Part shown: positions 54,471-63,137 of the stretch, piece after piece | How the letters are laid out: the number at the start of each line of letters is the position of its first letter | Position numbering within the stretch: the stretch's first letter is position 1 | Origin: Paractinoplanes aksuensis | GTDB lineage: Bacteria > Actinomycetota > Actinomycetes > Mycobacteriales > Micromonosporaceae | Assembly: GCF_024137025.1 (NCBI RefSeq) | Contig: NZ_JAMYJR010000013.1 | Location: forward strand, 391,860-455,859 | Reading direction: 5' to 3' | Length of the DNA: 64,000 bases | Position numbers and translations under genes: made by a program | Notes under the pieces: generated by a model | The model's input: the letters and a program-made list of their open reading frames with translations, nothing else | What the model was told of the DNA's origin: nothing | Database searches by the model: none

Positions 54471-55034
54471 ATGCGCAGGCACCTCATGGTGGGCGCGATC
54501 GCGCTGGTGGCGCTGGCGGGATGCGGTGGCGAAACGGCGCCGCCGAAACAGGGCGCCAAGGTGGCGACGCTCGAGAGTGCGGCGGCGTCGGCCCCGGCCA
54601 AGGCGAAGGCCAAGCCGCAGCGGCCGCGGGAACGGCTCGACACCACGCCGGAGGAGTACGAGGCCATGCTCGGGCCGTACAACAAATGCATGAAAGAGCA
54701 GGGCGGCTTCGTGAAGGGTGACGCCGGCTCGGGCAGCGGGTTGCGGCCCGCGACCAAGGCCGAGATGGACAAGACCGAGGCGGCCAACCGGATCTGCGAG
54801 CCGCAGTTCCTGCCGCTGCCGCCGTGGGAGAAGGATCCGGCCAACCCGGAGGCACGGGACTTCGCGCGCGAGGTGGTCGCCTGTCTCAAGGGCAAAGGCA
54901 TCAAGTACGTCGAGGTCTCCGACGACGGCATCAGCATCGCCCTCGGCGGCGAGCAGAACGACTCCCGCTCGATCAGCCGGGGCCTGGAGCTCGCGCCGGA
55001 GTGCGAGCGGCAGGTCGCGGCCGGGGCGAAGTGA
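54471..55034 (+). CDS. Lipoprotein of unknown function, copy 1
   Basis: A 187-residue exported protein: MRRHLMVGAIALVALAGCGG is a signal peptide ending in a lipobox (LAGC, Cys18). After an Ala/Lys-rich linker comes a domain of about 130 residues with four Cys: RERLDTTPEEYEAMLGPYNKCMKEQGG, NRICEPQF, PLPPWEKDPANPEARDFAREVVACLKGKG and LAPECERQ. The Cys are conserved in the next gene, so two disulfides are likely. It overlaps the second copy (TGATG). No known family is recognised. Confidence 0.82.
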   Translation: MRRHLMVGAIALVALAGCGGETAPPKQGAKVATLESAAASAPAKAKAKPQRPRERLDTTPEEYEAMLGPYNKCMKEQGGFVKGDAGSGSGLRPATKAEMDKTEAANRICEPQFLPLPPWEKDPANPEARDFAREVVACLKGKGIKYVEVSDDGISIALGGEQNDSRSISRGLELAPECERQVAAGAK

Positions 55035-55549
55035 TGCGGAAGCGGTATGCGCTGGTCGCCGTCGCCCTCACCGCGCTGTCGGCCTGCGGTCAGGAGCCGG
55101 AGCAGCGGGCGGCGCCGAAGGTGGCCACCCTGAGCAGCCAGGCGCCGGCCTCGGCCCCGCCGGAGCGGCCGCGGGAGCGGCTCGACACCACCGAGGAAGA
55201 GTTCGAGGCCATGCTCACTCGCTACTACAAGTGCATGGACGAGAAGGGTGCTCTCGCCGTGCGGGTGGCCACGAACGGCCGCAAGAAGGCCATGACGGCC
55301 GACGAGGTCGCGAAGGGCGAGGCGGCCGACCGGATCTGCGAGCCGCTCTACTATCCGTTGCCACCGTGGGAGAAGGACCCGACCAATCCCGAGGCGGCGG
55401 ACTTCGCCCGTGCGGTGGTGAAGTGCCTGGAAGCTCAGGGGATCGACGCTTCGATCGAACCCGACGGGGTGACGGTCTCCTTCCAGAAGGAAGTTCAGCG
55501 AGCCCTGGCCGCCCGGCCGGGCTGCGAGCGCGAAGCCGCCGCGAAGTAG
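55034..55549 (+). CDS. Lipoprotein of unknown function, copy 2
   Basis: A 171-residue paralogue of the previous gene. Its signal peptide ends in a lipobox (LSAC, Cys19). The same four Cys positions and the blocks RPRERLDTTEEEFEAMLTRYYKCMDEKG, DRICEPLYY, PLPPWEKDPTNPEAADFARAVVKCLEAQG recur. The first part differs and the charged tail is shorter. A degenerate second copy of its last 39 bp follows directly in the DNA. Function unknown; the pair may form a complex at the outer face of the membrane. Confidence 0.82.
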   Translation: MRKRYALVAVALTALSACGQEPEQRAAPKVATLSSQAPASAPPERPRERLDTTEEEFEAMLTRYYKCMDEKGALAVRVATNGRKKAMTADEVAKGEAADRICEPLYYPLPPWEKDPTNPEAADFARAVVKCLEAQGIDASIEPDGVTVSFQKEVQRALAARPGCEREAAAK

Positions 55550-55562
55550 CGGAAGGGGCGGC

Positions 55563-55601
55563 GCCCGGCCGGATTGCGAGCGAGAAGCCGCCGCGAAATA
55601 G
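55563..55601 (+). repeat. Degenerate duplicate of the upstream gene's 3' end
   Basis: The last 39 bases of the second lipoprotein gene (55,511-55,549, GCCCGGCCGGGCTGCGAGCG...) recur here with four changes, including the stop (GAAATAG for GAAGTAG). Further GCGAAATAGC-AAGGTGCAGCA units follow to about 55,640. Confidence 0.7.
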
Positions 55602-55667
55602 CCAAGGTGCAGCAGCGCGAAATAGCGAAGGTGCAGCAGTCGGCCGGATGGCCGGCGCGGAACTGCG

Positions 55668-55702
55668 AAGGTGCGGCGGCCGTACACCGGCCGCCGCACC
55701 TT
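55668..55702. terminator. Long perfect hairpin, probable bidirectional terminator
   Basis: A 15-bp perfect stem (AAGGTGCGGCGGCCG with its complement) encloses a five-base loop TACAC. It ends in TTTG and lies between the convergent lipoprotein and ABC permease genes. Confidence 0.85.
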
Positions 55703-55707
55703 TGTCG

Positions 55708-56886
55708 TCAGACGGTTGCGAGCGCTTGGGTGGGGGTCAGGCGGGCCGCCCGGACGCAGGGGTACACGCCTGCCAGCACCCCGATGACCACGGCGCCGGC
55801 CACCCCGGCCACCGCCGCCTCGGCCGGGACGACCAGCGGCCAGTCCTGCCAGCGGGCGTAGCCGACCGTGGCCAGCAGCCCCAGCGTCGTGCCGCCGAGA
55901 CCGCCCAGCGTGGCCAGCAGCACCGACTCGGTGAGGAACTGACTGCGGATCTGCCCGCGGGTGGCGCCCAGCGACCGCCGCAGCCCGATCTCGGAGCGCC
56001 GCTCCAGCACCGACACCACCATGGTGTTGGCCACCCCGATGCCGCCGACCACCAGCGCCACGCCGGCCAGGGCCAGGAACAGCACCGAGAAGCTGTTCTC
56101 GGTGGCCCGCTTGGCCGCCAGCGCGTCGGAGGGCCGGGTCACCACCACCGCGCCCGGGCGTTCCGGCGAGACCGTCTCGGCCAGCACGGCCCGCACCGCT
56201 TCCAGTTCGGGCTCGTCGCACTGCACGTACAGGACGGTCGGGCTGCCGTCGAAGCCGAGCTGGGCCTTGGCCGCGGGCCAGCCGACGAGCACCGAGCGGT
56301 CGATGTCGGGCGACAGCGGCGTGGTGGCCAGGATGCCGACCACGGTGAACTTCGTGTCGGCGATCATCACCTGGGGGGTCGGCGCGCCCGCGACCAGTTC
56401 GGTCAGGCCGAGCCGGGTGGCCGCGACCGAGCCCAGCACCACGGCCGGGAAACGCTCGGTGGCCGGGGTGAGCCAGCGGCCCGCCCGCACCCGGGCGTCG
56501 ATCGTGGGCAGCAGGTCGAGGCGGGTCGCGAGCACGGTCAGACCGAGTCCGTCGGCCGGGTCGGTGCGGTCGTTCCGGCGTACGAAAGTATGGGTGTTGG
56601 CCACCGCGCTGGCCGCCGTGACCGGGCCGATCCGGCGGACCATCTCGACCGCCGACTCGGGCAGCCGGGCCGGCGGGTCGACGTCGGGCCGGGCCACCGC
56701 CTGCAGGGCGTTGGTGCCGAGCGCGTCGAGCTCCTCGACCAGGGCGGCCTGGCTGGACGCGGGGATGCCGGTCACCACGAGCATGGTGGCGATGCCGATC
56801 GCGATGCCCAGCCCCGACAGCGCAGCCCGGGCCGGCCGGGTCCGCAGCCCGAGCACGCCCAGCCCCAGCAGGTCGAGCGGGCTCAC
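55708..56886 (-). CDS. FtsX/MacB-type ABC transporter permease
   Basis: A 392-residue membrane protein with the start at GTG overlapping the adaptor gene's stop. An N-terminal helix (LSGLGIAIGIATMLVVTGI), a large extracytoplasmic domain (about 45-265) and three C-terminal helices (FLALAGVALVVGGIGVANTMVV, LLATLGGLGGTTLGLLATVGYA, VAGVAGAVVIGVLAGVYPCV) match the MacB/LolC fold. Conserved RRSEIGLRRSLGATRGQIRSQFLTESVLLATLGG is the FtsX signature. The ATP-binding partner normally encoded between adaptor and permease is missing here, so it must be supplied from elsewhere. Confidence 0.9.
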   Translation of the reverse strand: MSPLDLLGLGVLGLRTRPARAALSGLGIAIGIATMLVVTGIPASSQAALVEELDALGTNALQAVARPDVDPPARLPESAVEMVRRIGPVTAASAVANTHTFVRRNDRTDPADGLGLTVLATRLDLLPTIDARVRAGRWLTPATERFPAVVLGSVAATRLGLTELVAGAPTPQVMIADTKFTVVGILATTPLSPDIDRSVLVGWPAAKAQLGFDGSPTVLYVQCDEPELEAVRAVLAETVSPERPGAVVVTRPSDALAAKRATENSFSVLFLALAGVALVVGGIGVANTMVVSVLERRSEIGLRRSLGATRGQIRSQFLTESVLLATLGGLGGTTLGLLATVGYARWQDWPLVVPAEAAVAGVAGAVVIGVLAGVYPCVRAARLTPTQALATV

Positions 56887-57935
56887 GAGGCCACCACCAC
56901 GTCCATGTCCTCGGTCAGGCCGGCCCCGCTGACCTGCACCCAGCCGTCGGCGAACAGGCCGGCCTTGACCGGCACCAGGCCCTGCGGTCCCTGGACGGCG
57001 TAACCGCCCTCGCTCAGGGCCACGAGCGCTTCGATCGGCACGGCCAGGACCTTCTTCGCCGTACGCCCGGGGAAGTTGACCTTGACTTCGGCCGAGTCCA
57101 GCTTGGCCAGGCCGGCCGGGTTGTCGACCGTCACCGACACCGTGAGCCGGGGGGCGTCGCCCTCGTTCCCCGTCGCGTCGCGGCCGACGGCGCTGACCCG
57201 GGCCTTGATCGTACGATCGTCGGGCAGTACGACAATCACCCGGGAACCCGCGGTCAGCTTGGCCGCGTCGGCCAGCTCGGCCGACACCGTGATCAGCTTG
57301 CGGGTCGAGGTGACGGTCATCAGGTCGGCCGCGGCCGCCGCGCCCGGCTGCACGGTGAGCGACTCCACCCGTACGGGCCCGGATTGCACCTCGACCTCGC
57401 CCACCGCGACCGTCCCGGTGACCGGCCGGCCCAGATCGCGCTGCCACCGCTTGATCGCGGCGACCAGGCCGGGCGTCAGCACACTCTCGCCGGCCGGCGT
57501 GCCGGCCGGGCGCGGGCCGACCCGGTATCCCAGCGCCCGCAGGTTGTCGGCGACGATCCGCACGTCCCGGCCCGACATGAGCGGCGTGGCGATCGGCCGG
57601 TAGAGCGGCATCTTGCCGTAGAACAGCACCACCGGCGCGTCGTCGGCCCGGAACAACTGCCGCCCCTGCTCGATCGTCGCGCCGACCTTGGGCAGCCAGG
57701 TCACCGTGCCCGCGACGTGCCCGGCCAGCGGACGGGCCGCGCCAAAGCCGACCTGCCCGGACAACGAGGTCGTCGTGGACAGGTCCCGGCGTTCCAGCTT
57801 GACCGTCGCGACCTGCTCGGTCTGCTCGGCCACGGGGGCCGGACCGGGCTCGCGGTCCTGGGTCAGGACGAAGGCCGCCGCGCCGGTCAGGGCGAGCACG
57901 AGCAGCGCGCCCGTGATGGTTTTGCGGTAGGACAT
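56883..57935 (-). CDS. Periplasmic adaptor (HlyD-like) with peptidoglycan-binding domain
   Basis: A 350-residue exported protein with one N-terminal membrane anchor (KTITGALLVLALTGAAAFVL). It has a lipoyl-like barrel (LERRDLSTTTSLSGQVGFGAARPLAGHVAGTVTWLPKVG), a peptidoglycan-binding helical domain (DNLRALGYRVG...VAAIKRWQRDLGRPVTGTV) and a C-terminal beta-barrel (AVPIEALVALSEGGYAVQGP). It should link the permease to the wall or export a peptide. It is divergent from a response regulator gene 92 bp away. Confidence 0.9.
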   Translation of the reverse strand: MSYRKTITGALLVLALTGAAAFVLTQDREPGPAPVAEQTEQVATVKLERRDLSTTTSLSGQVGFGAARPLAGHVAGTVTWLPKVGATIEQGRQLFRADDAPVVLFYGKMPLYRPIATPLMSGRDVRIVADNLRALGYRVGPRPAGTPAGESVLTPGLVAAIKRWQRDLGRPVTGTVAVGEVEVQSGPVRVESLTVQPGAAAAADLMTVTSTRKLITVSAELADAAKLTAGSRVIVVLPDDRTIKARVSAVGRDATGNEGDAPRLTVSVTVDNPAGLAKLDSAEVKVNFPGRTAKKVLAVPIEALVALSEGGYAVQGPQGLVPVKAGLFADGWVQVSGAGLTEDMDVVVAS

Positions 57936-58027
57936 GGTCGATCAGCGTGTCCGGCGATCATCAGGAACCTGTCAGGTATCGCCGCAACCCGGCCCGGGGC
58001 TTTGCCGGGCGACCTATCATCGCCGCC

Positions 58028-58717
58028 ATGTGCGCGAAAGTGCTGGTCGCCGAGGACGACCCCCGGCAGGCCGAGGTCGTGCGGCGCTACCTGGCCGCGG
58101 CCGGTCACGAGACGCTGGTCGTGCACGACGGCCGGGCCGCGCTCGACGAGGCCCGCCGCTGGCAGCCCGGCCTGCTGGTGCTCGACGTGATGATGCCGGG
58201 CCTGGACGGGCTGCGCGTGTGCCGCACCCTGCGGGAGGAGTCCGACGTGCTGGTCCTGATGCTGACCGCCCGGGCCACCGAGGACGACCTGCTGCTCGGT
58301 CTGGAGCTCGGCGCCGACGACTACCTGACCAAGCCGTACAGCCCGCGCGAGCTGATGGCCCGGGTCCGTACGCTGCTGCGCCGCGCGCCGGCCCGGCCCG
58401 AGGAGTCCGGCTCGCGGCGGATCGGGCGGCTCACCGTCGACCTGACCCGCCACCACGTGACGGTCGACGGCGAGCCGGTCGAGTGCACCCGGGGCGAGTT
58501 CGCGATCCTGGCCGCCATGGCCGACCAGCCCGAGCGCGTGTTCACCCGGGCCCAGCTGCTGCACCACACGCGTGGCATCGACCGCAGCTCGACCGAGCGC
58601 ACGATCGACATGCACGTGCTCAACCTGCGCCGCAAGATCGAGGCCGATCCGCAGCAGCCCACGCAGCTCGTCACGGTCTACGGGGTGGGTTACAAACTCG
58701 CTTCCGGTACGCCGTGA
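58028..58717 (+). CDS. OmpR-family response regulator
   Basis: A 229-residue regulator. Receiver domain: acidic pocket VLVAEDD, phospho-acceptor Asp in LLVLDVMMPG, TARATEDD, and Lys in YLTKPYSPRELMARVRTLLRRA. C-terminal winged helix: RLTVDLTRHHVTVDGEPVECTRGEFAILAAMADQPERVF...VHVLNLRRKIEADP, and ending VYGVGYKLA. Overlaps the sensor gene (GTGA). Probably governs the divergent adaptor/permease genes. Confidence 0.94.
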   Translation: MCAKVLVAEDDPRQAEVVRRYLAAAGHETLVVHDGRAALDEARRWQPGLLVLDVMMPGLDGLRVCRTLREESDVLVLMLTARATEDDLLLGLELGADDYLTKPYSPRELMARVRTLLRRAPARPEESGSRRIGRLTVDLTRHHVTVDGEPVECTRGEFAILAAMADQPERVFTRAQLLHHTRGIDRSSTERTIDMHVLNLRRKIEADPQQPTQLVTVYGVGYKLASGTP

Positions 58718-60507
58718 CCCCGGCCCGGGTGCCGCTGCGGCACAGCCTGGTGACCCGGCTGCTGGCCACCTCGGTGCTGATCGCGATCGCGGCCATCGGG
58801 GCCACGGCGTGGCTGGCCGCCCGCACGGCGACCCGGGCCATCACCCAGGAGCAGGGCCGGTCGCTGACCGAGGAGAAGGGCGTCTACGACCTGCTGGTCG
58901 GCTACGCCGCGACGCACGCCCGCTGGTCCGGCGCCCAGACCCTGATCGACGAGCGCGCGGCCAAGCTGGGGCGCCGGATCACGCTGACCACGGCCGACCG
59001 GACCGTGATCGCGGACTCGGGCGGGCGGGCCGATCTGCGTACGGCCCGGCCGTCGGCCCTGGTCGACCCGCTCAACCTGGACGTGGGCCTGGTCGGGGGC
59101 GACGACCGCATCGACCCGCGGGCGGCCGGCCCGTTCCGGGTGCGGCCGGGCGAGCGGCCGCAGTTGCAGAAAGCGGCCGAGGACGCCATGTCGTGCCTCC
59201 GCAAGACCCGCGGCCAGGGCCAGATCGAGCAGCTGCCGAACGGGCGGCCGACGATCGTGCTGACCGTGGCCGATGCCGACGCCGCGAGTTGCGCCTCGTC
59301 GCTGTCCGACACGACCACGCCGAGCGAGGCCAAGGCGCTGCGGAAACTGGGCGAGTCGACCGCGAAGTGCCTGAACTTCGGCGTGAGCCTGACGGTCTAT
59401 GTCAGCCCCGACTTCACGCCCATGCTGGCCAAGTCCGGGATCTACGACGACAAGCCGAGCACCGACTTCGTGGCCTCCGAGGCCCTGTTCCAGCCGGCCA
59501 ACGCGGCCGGCGCCACCCGCGTACGCAATTGTGTGGAGAAATCGCGGCGGGCCATGCTGACCAAGTACGTGGCCCCGCCGGCCCTGCTGTTCGTGACCGA
59601 CCCCCAGGCCGGGGCCGACCAGACCCGGTTCACGCTCTCGCCGGCCAACACGACCCGGATCGTGGCCACCACCGGCGCTGTCCTGCTGGTCACGATCGTC
59701 GTCACCGTGCTGGTCGGGCGCCGCCTGGTCCGCCCGCTGCGCGCGCTGACGGTGGCCGCCGACGAGCACCGGCCGGTGCCCGTGACCCGCAACGACGAGA
59801 TCGGGCGGCTGGCCCGCGCCCTCAACGACTCGGCCGAGCGCCGCGACCGGGCCGAGACCCAGCGCCGCGCCATGGTCAGCGACGTCGCCCACGAGCTGCG
59901 CAGCCCGCTGACCAACATCCGCAGCTGGCTCGAGGCGGCCCAGGACGACCTCGCCCCCACGGACGGTCAGCTGCTCACCCTGCTGCACGAGGAGGCGGTG
60001 CAACTGCAGCACATCATCGACGACCTGAGCGACCTGGCCGCGGCCGACGCCGGCACGCTGCGGGTGCACCCCGCGCCGGTCGTGGTGCGCGACCTGCTGG
60101 CCCAGGTGGCCGAGGCCCACCGCGCCGCCGCCGACAATGCCGGCGTACGCCTGGAGACCGCGACCGACGGCGACCCGGTGCTCACGGCCGACCCCGTCCG
60201 TCTGCGGCAGCTGCTCGGCAACCTGGTCTCCAACGCGATCCGCTACACCCCCGCCGGCGGCACGGTGACGGTCCACGCCCACGACACCACGATCACCGTC
60301 CGCGACACCGGCATCGGCATCAGCCCCGACCACCTGCCGAAGATCTTCGACCGCTTCTGGCGCGCCGACACCTCCCGCAGCCGAGCCACCGGCGGCAGCG
60401 GCCTCGGCCTGTCCATCGCCCGCCAACTGGCCGACGCCCACAACGCCACCCTCACCGCCACCAGCACCCCCGGCGCCGGCACCACCTTCACCCTCGAATT
60501 GCCCTGA
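58714..60507 (+). CDS. Sensor histidine kinase
   Basis: A 597-residue membrane kinase. One membrane helix near 15-37, a long extracytoplasmic sensor (about 40-310) with four Cys (AMSCLRK, AASCASS, TAKCLNF, RNCVEKS), a second helix near 316-338, HAMP, then HisKA (SDVAHELRSPLTNIRSWLEAA, His near 391) and HATPase (LGNLVSNAIRYTP, VRDTGIGISPDHL, GGSGLGLSIARQLA). The sensor matches no domain I know. It partners the upstream response regulator. Confidence 0.93.
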   Translation: MTPARVPLRHSLVTRLLATSVLIAIAAIGATAWLAARTATRAITQEQGRSLTEEKGVYDLLVGYAATHARWSGAQTLIDERAAKLGRRITLTTADRTVIADSGGRADLRTARPSALVDPLNLDVGLVGGDDRIDPRAAGPFRVRPGERPQLQKAAEDAMSCLRKTRGQGQIEQLPNGRPTIVLTVADADAASCASSLSDTTTPSEAKALRKLGESTAKCLNFGVSLTVYVSPDFTPMLAKSGIYDDKPSTDFVASEALFQPANAAGATRVRNCVEKSRRAMLTKYVAPPALLFVTDPQAGADQTRFTLSPANTTRIVATTGAVLLVTIVVTVLVGRRLVRPLRALTVAADEHRPVPVTRNDEIGRLARALNDSAERRDRAETQRRAMVSDVAHELRSPLTNIRSWLEAAQDDLAPTDGQLLTLLHEEAVQLQHIIDDLSDLAAADAGTLRVHPAPVVVRDLLAQVAEAHRAAADNAGVRLETATDGDPVLTADPVRLRQLLGNLVSNAIRYTPAGGTVTVHAHDTTITVRDTGIGISPDHLPKIFDRFWRADTSRSRATGGSGLGLSIARQLADAHNATLTATSTPGAGTTFTLELP

Positions 60508-60557
60508 GCGCCGCCGGCCGCTGTCACGAAACGGGGCGGGCGGTGATCTATAGGGGC

Positions 60558-61724
60558 ATGGCCAGCTCCTTCGCTTTCTTCAGCATTCCGATGCACGGGC
60601 ATGTCAACGCGACTCTTCCGATCGTCGCCGAGCTGGTCCGGCGGGGGGACGTCGTGACGTATCACGCGACCCCGGCCTTCGCCGGTGAGATCGCGGCCAC
60701 CGGCGCGACTGTTCTTCCGTACGCCGGTGGGGAACAACGGCTGCCCGACCCGCCGACGCCGGCCGGGCTGGTCGCCGAGGTCGCGCGGATCTCGCGCCGG
60801 GTGCTGCCCGGAATTCTGGCCGACCTCGACCGCAACCGGCCCGACGCGGTGGTCTTCGACAGTGCCTGCCTGTGGGGGCTGATCGCGGCCCGGGTGCGTG
60901 ACATCCCGTCGGTCTGCTCGTACACGACGTTCGCTTTCAACGACACCGTGCCGAGTCCCGTACGTTTCTCCTGGTCAATGCTCAAGTCGGTGCTGGCGCA
61001 GCCCGGCGAACTGGTCAGCTACGCGGGTTCGCGGGCCGTACTGCAGCGGCGCTACCCGGGCACGGGCGTGCCGCTCGTCGACATCGGCACGATCCGCGGC
61101 GACCTCAACCTCGTCTACACGTCGCGGCGCTTCCAGCCGGGCACGTTCGACGACTCGTACAAGTTCGTCGGCCCCAGCCTCGGCGCCCGCCCGCACGACT
61201 TCGAGCCCCTGCCCTCCGGCGGCCCTTTCCTGTACGCGTCGCTGGGCACCGTGTTCGACGCCGGCCCGGCCCCGCTGCGCTTGTTCGCCGAGGCCCTCGC
61301 ACCCCTGGGCGGCACAGTAATCATCTCGACCGGCAGCGTGGACCCGGCCGCCCTGGGCCCGTTGCCCGCCAATGTGATCGCCCGGCGGTCCGTGCCCCAG
61401 CTCGAAGTGCTCGACCGGGCGTCACTCTTCGTTACCCACGGCGGCATGAACAGCGTCAACGAGTCGCTCGCGGCCGGCGTGCCGATGCTGGTCATTCCCC
61501 AGGGCGCCGACCAGCCCCTGGTCGCCGAGCGGGTCACCACCCTCGGCGCCGGCCTGTCGATCACCCCGGCCGAGGTCACCACCGATTACGTACGCTCCCA
61601 GGCCCGCCGCCTGCTGCAGGAGCCCCGCTTCCGCGAGTCGGCGGCCGCGCTCGCCGTCGAGCAGCGCGAGGCGGGCGGCTACCGGCGGGCGGCCGACGAA
61701 CTGCAGAAGTTCGCGCCGGCCTGA
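60558..61724 (+). CDS. Macrolide-type (MGT/UGT) glycosyltransferase
   Basis: A 388-residue GT1-family enzyme. FFSIPMHGHVNATLPIVAELVRRG is the acceptor-side start, and FLYASLGTVFDAGPAPLR, RRSVPQLEVLDRASLFVTHGGMNSVNESLAAGVPMLVIPQGADQPLVAERV is the UDP-sugar-binding region of the MGT subfamily. ATG start preferred from the family's N-terminus, though a GTG five codons earlier is equally usable. Relatives glycosylate macrolides or flavonoids, often as self-protection; the substrate is not known. Confidence 0.92.
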   Translation: MASSFAFFSIPMHGHVNATLPIVAELVRRGDVVTYHATPAFAGEIAATGATVLPYAGGEQRLPDPPTPAGLVAEVARISRRVLPGILADLDRNRPDAVVFDSACLWGLIAARVRDIPSVCSYTTFAFNDTVPSPVRFSWSMLKSVLAQPGELVSYAGSRAVLQRRYPGTGVPLVDIGTIRGDLNLVYTSRRFQPGTFDDSYKFVGPSLGARPHDFEPLPSGGPFLYASLGTVFDAGPAPLRLFAEALAPLGGTVIISTGSVDPAALGPLPANVIARRSVPQLEVLDRASLFVTHGGMNSVNESLAAGVPMLVIPQGADQPLVAERVTTLGAGLSITPAEVTTDYVRSQARRLLQEPRFRESAAALAVEQREAGGYRRAADELQKFAPA

Positions 61725-61725
61725 C

Positions 61726-62196
61726 ATGACCGCGACCGTCATCGTCGTCCTGGTCGTGGCCGGGATCTCCGAGGCTCTCGGCCGCGTCGTGCCGCTGATC
61801 GCCCGCCGCTCCGGCATCGCCCGCCCGGTGGTTATCGGCCTGATCCTGACCGGTGGCCTGATCGAGGCAGCCGTGTTCGCGCTGTGGCCGCTGACCTCGT
61901 GGACGCTGGCCGAACTGCTGCTGCCCGCCGCCCCGGCCGGCCCCGAACCACCTTCCTGGACCCCGGAGCTGGCGGCCCCGCTCATGCTCGCCGCCGTTCT
62001 CGCGTTCCCGCTGCTCGGCCCCCTGCTGCACCTGCTGCTCATGACCGTCGTCGGGGTCGGCCTGACCGGGCCGCTGGCCGCCGCGACGGGGCTCGGCTGG
62101 TGGACGACCGCGGCCTGCGTGGCCGGGGCCGGGCTCGGGCTGGGCCTCACCATCGACGTGGTGCGCCGGGTCGCCGTGCGGGTGGCCACCCGATGA
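61726..62196 (+). CDS. Integral membrane protein of unknown function
   Basis: A 156-residue protein with about four hydrophobic segments: VIVVLVVAGISEALGRVVPLI, VVIGLILTGGLIEAAVFALWPL, LAAPLMLAAVLAFPLLGPLLHLLLMTVVGVGLTG and TTAACVAGAGLGLGLTIDVV. It begins one base after the glycosyltransferase stop and its stop overlaps the next start (ATGA), so it is coupled to a hydrolase-like protein. No family is recognised. Confidence 0.75.
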   Translation: MTATVIVVLVVAGISEALGRVVPLIARRSGIARPVVIGLILTGGLIEAAVFALWPLTSWTLAELLLPAAPAGPEPPSWTPELAAPLMLAAVLAFPLLGPLLHLLLMTVVGVGLTGPLAAATGLGWWTTAACVAGAGLGLGLTIDVVRRVAVRVATR

Positions 62197-63137
62197 CCGA
62201 CGTGCTGGTCACGCTGCTGCTGTTCGCAGTGGGCCCGGTGCTGCTGGCCGAGGCGTTGCTGGCCCGCTACGAGGTGCTGGCCTACCAGGCCGGATGGCAT
62301 CGCCCGCCCATCGCAGGGCCCGACGGCATGGCGTACGCCCGGGGTGCCGGCCCGGACCGGCCGCCCACCGCTTACCTGGTCTATCTGGACGGCATCGGCA
62401 AACGCCGCTTCCGGGACAGCCGCGACAGCGGGCGCCTGGTCCAAGCGGTCGTCGACCGCGCGCCCGGCGTGCGCGTGCTCGGCCAGGTGCTGCCGTACTC
62501 GCCGATGGTCTCGCCGCTGGCCGAGCGCCCGGGGTGGCGGTGGCTGCGCCGCCACGCCGGGGTCCTGCTGTTCGTGCACAACGCCATGCAGGTCTTCATC
62601 GCGGCCGACCGCCGCTACCGGCCGATGTACAACCACGCGGTCGGCGACCAGATCGCGGCCCAGCTGCGGCTGGCCGGCTATCGCGAGGACAGTGGCATCC
62701 CGGTCGTGCTGGCCGGCTACTCGGGCGGCGCCCAGCTCGCCACCGGCGCCGTGACCCCGCTGCACAACCGGCTGCGGGCCCCGATCCACGTGATCCTGCT
62801 CGGCGGGTTCCACAGCGGCACGAACGACCTGAGCCAGGTGGCCCGGGTCGACCGGATCACCGGCAGCGGCGACCGGGTCGAGCGGGTCGGCTCGTGGATC
62901 TTCCCGCGGCGCTGGCCGGTGTGGCGGCGCAGCGCGTGGAACCGGGCCCGCCGGGCCGGCCTGGTCACCGACCACCGCTTCGCCGGCTGGACCCACGTCG
63001 GCCCGCGCGGCTACCTCAGCGACGCCCACCTCGAAAGCACGATCACCGAGGTGCTGGCCATCATCGGCGCGATCACGCCGCCGAGCGGACCAGTTCCGAC
63101 AGTGCCGGCCACAGTTCCGGAGCGGCCCCGATCGTGA
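62193..63137 (+). CDS. Membrane-anchored alpha/beta-hydrolase-like protein
   Basis: A 314-residue protein with an N-terminal hydrophobic helix (VLVTLLLFAVGPVLLAEALL) and a cytoplasmic or external domain. A GxSxG nucleophile elbow is clear in VVLAGYSGGAQLATGAV, preceded by YLVYLDGIGK and followed by a possible acid/His pair (TDHRFAGWTHVGPRGYLSDAH). It is coupled to the small membrane protein before it. Its 3' end overlaps the convergent inositol-phosphatase-like gene by 65 bp, which is long. A conserved lipid- or wall-linked role is guesswork. Confidence 0.75.
   Translation: MTDVLVTLLLFAVGPVLLAEALLARYEVLAYQAGWHRPPIAGPDGMAYARGAGPDRPPTAYLVYLDGIGKRRFRDSRDSGRLVQAVVDRAPGVRVLGQVLPYSPMVSPLAERPGWRWLRRHAGVLLFVHNAMQVFIAADRRYRPMYNHAVGDQIAAQLRLAGYREDSGIPVVLAGYSGGAQLATGAVTPLHNRLRAPIHVILLGGFHSGTNDLSQVARVDRITGSGDRVERVGSWIFPRRWPVWRRSAWNRARRAGLVTDHRFAGWTHVGPRGYLSDAHLESTITEVLAIIGAITPPSGPVPTVPATVPERPRS

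Noticed and set aside
56887..57447. Long N-terminal extension of the ABC permease frame
   Set aside because: It overlaps the adaptor gene in another frame; the GTG that overlaps the adaptor stop starts exactly at the permease's first helix.
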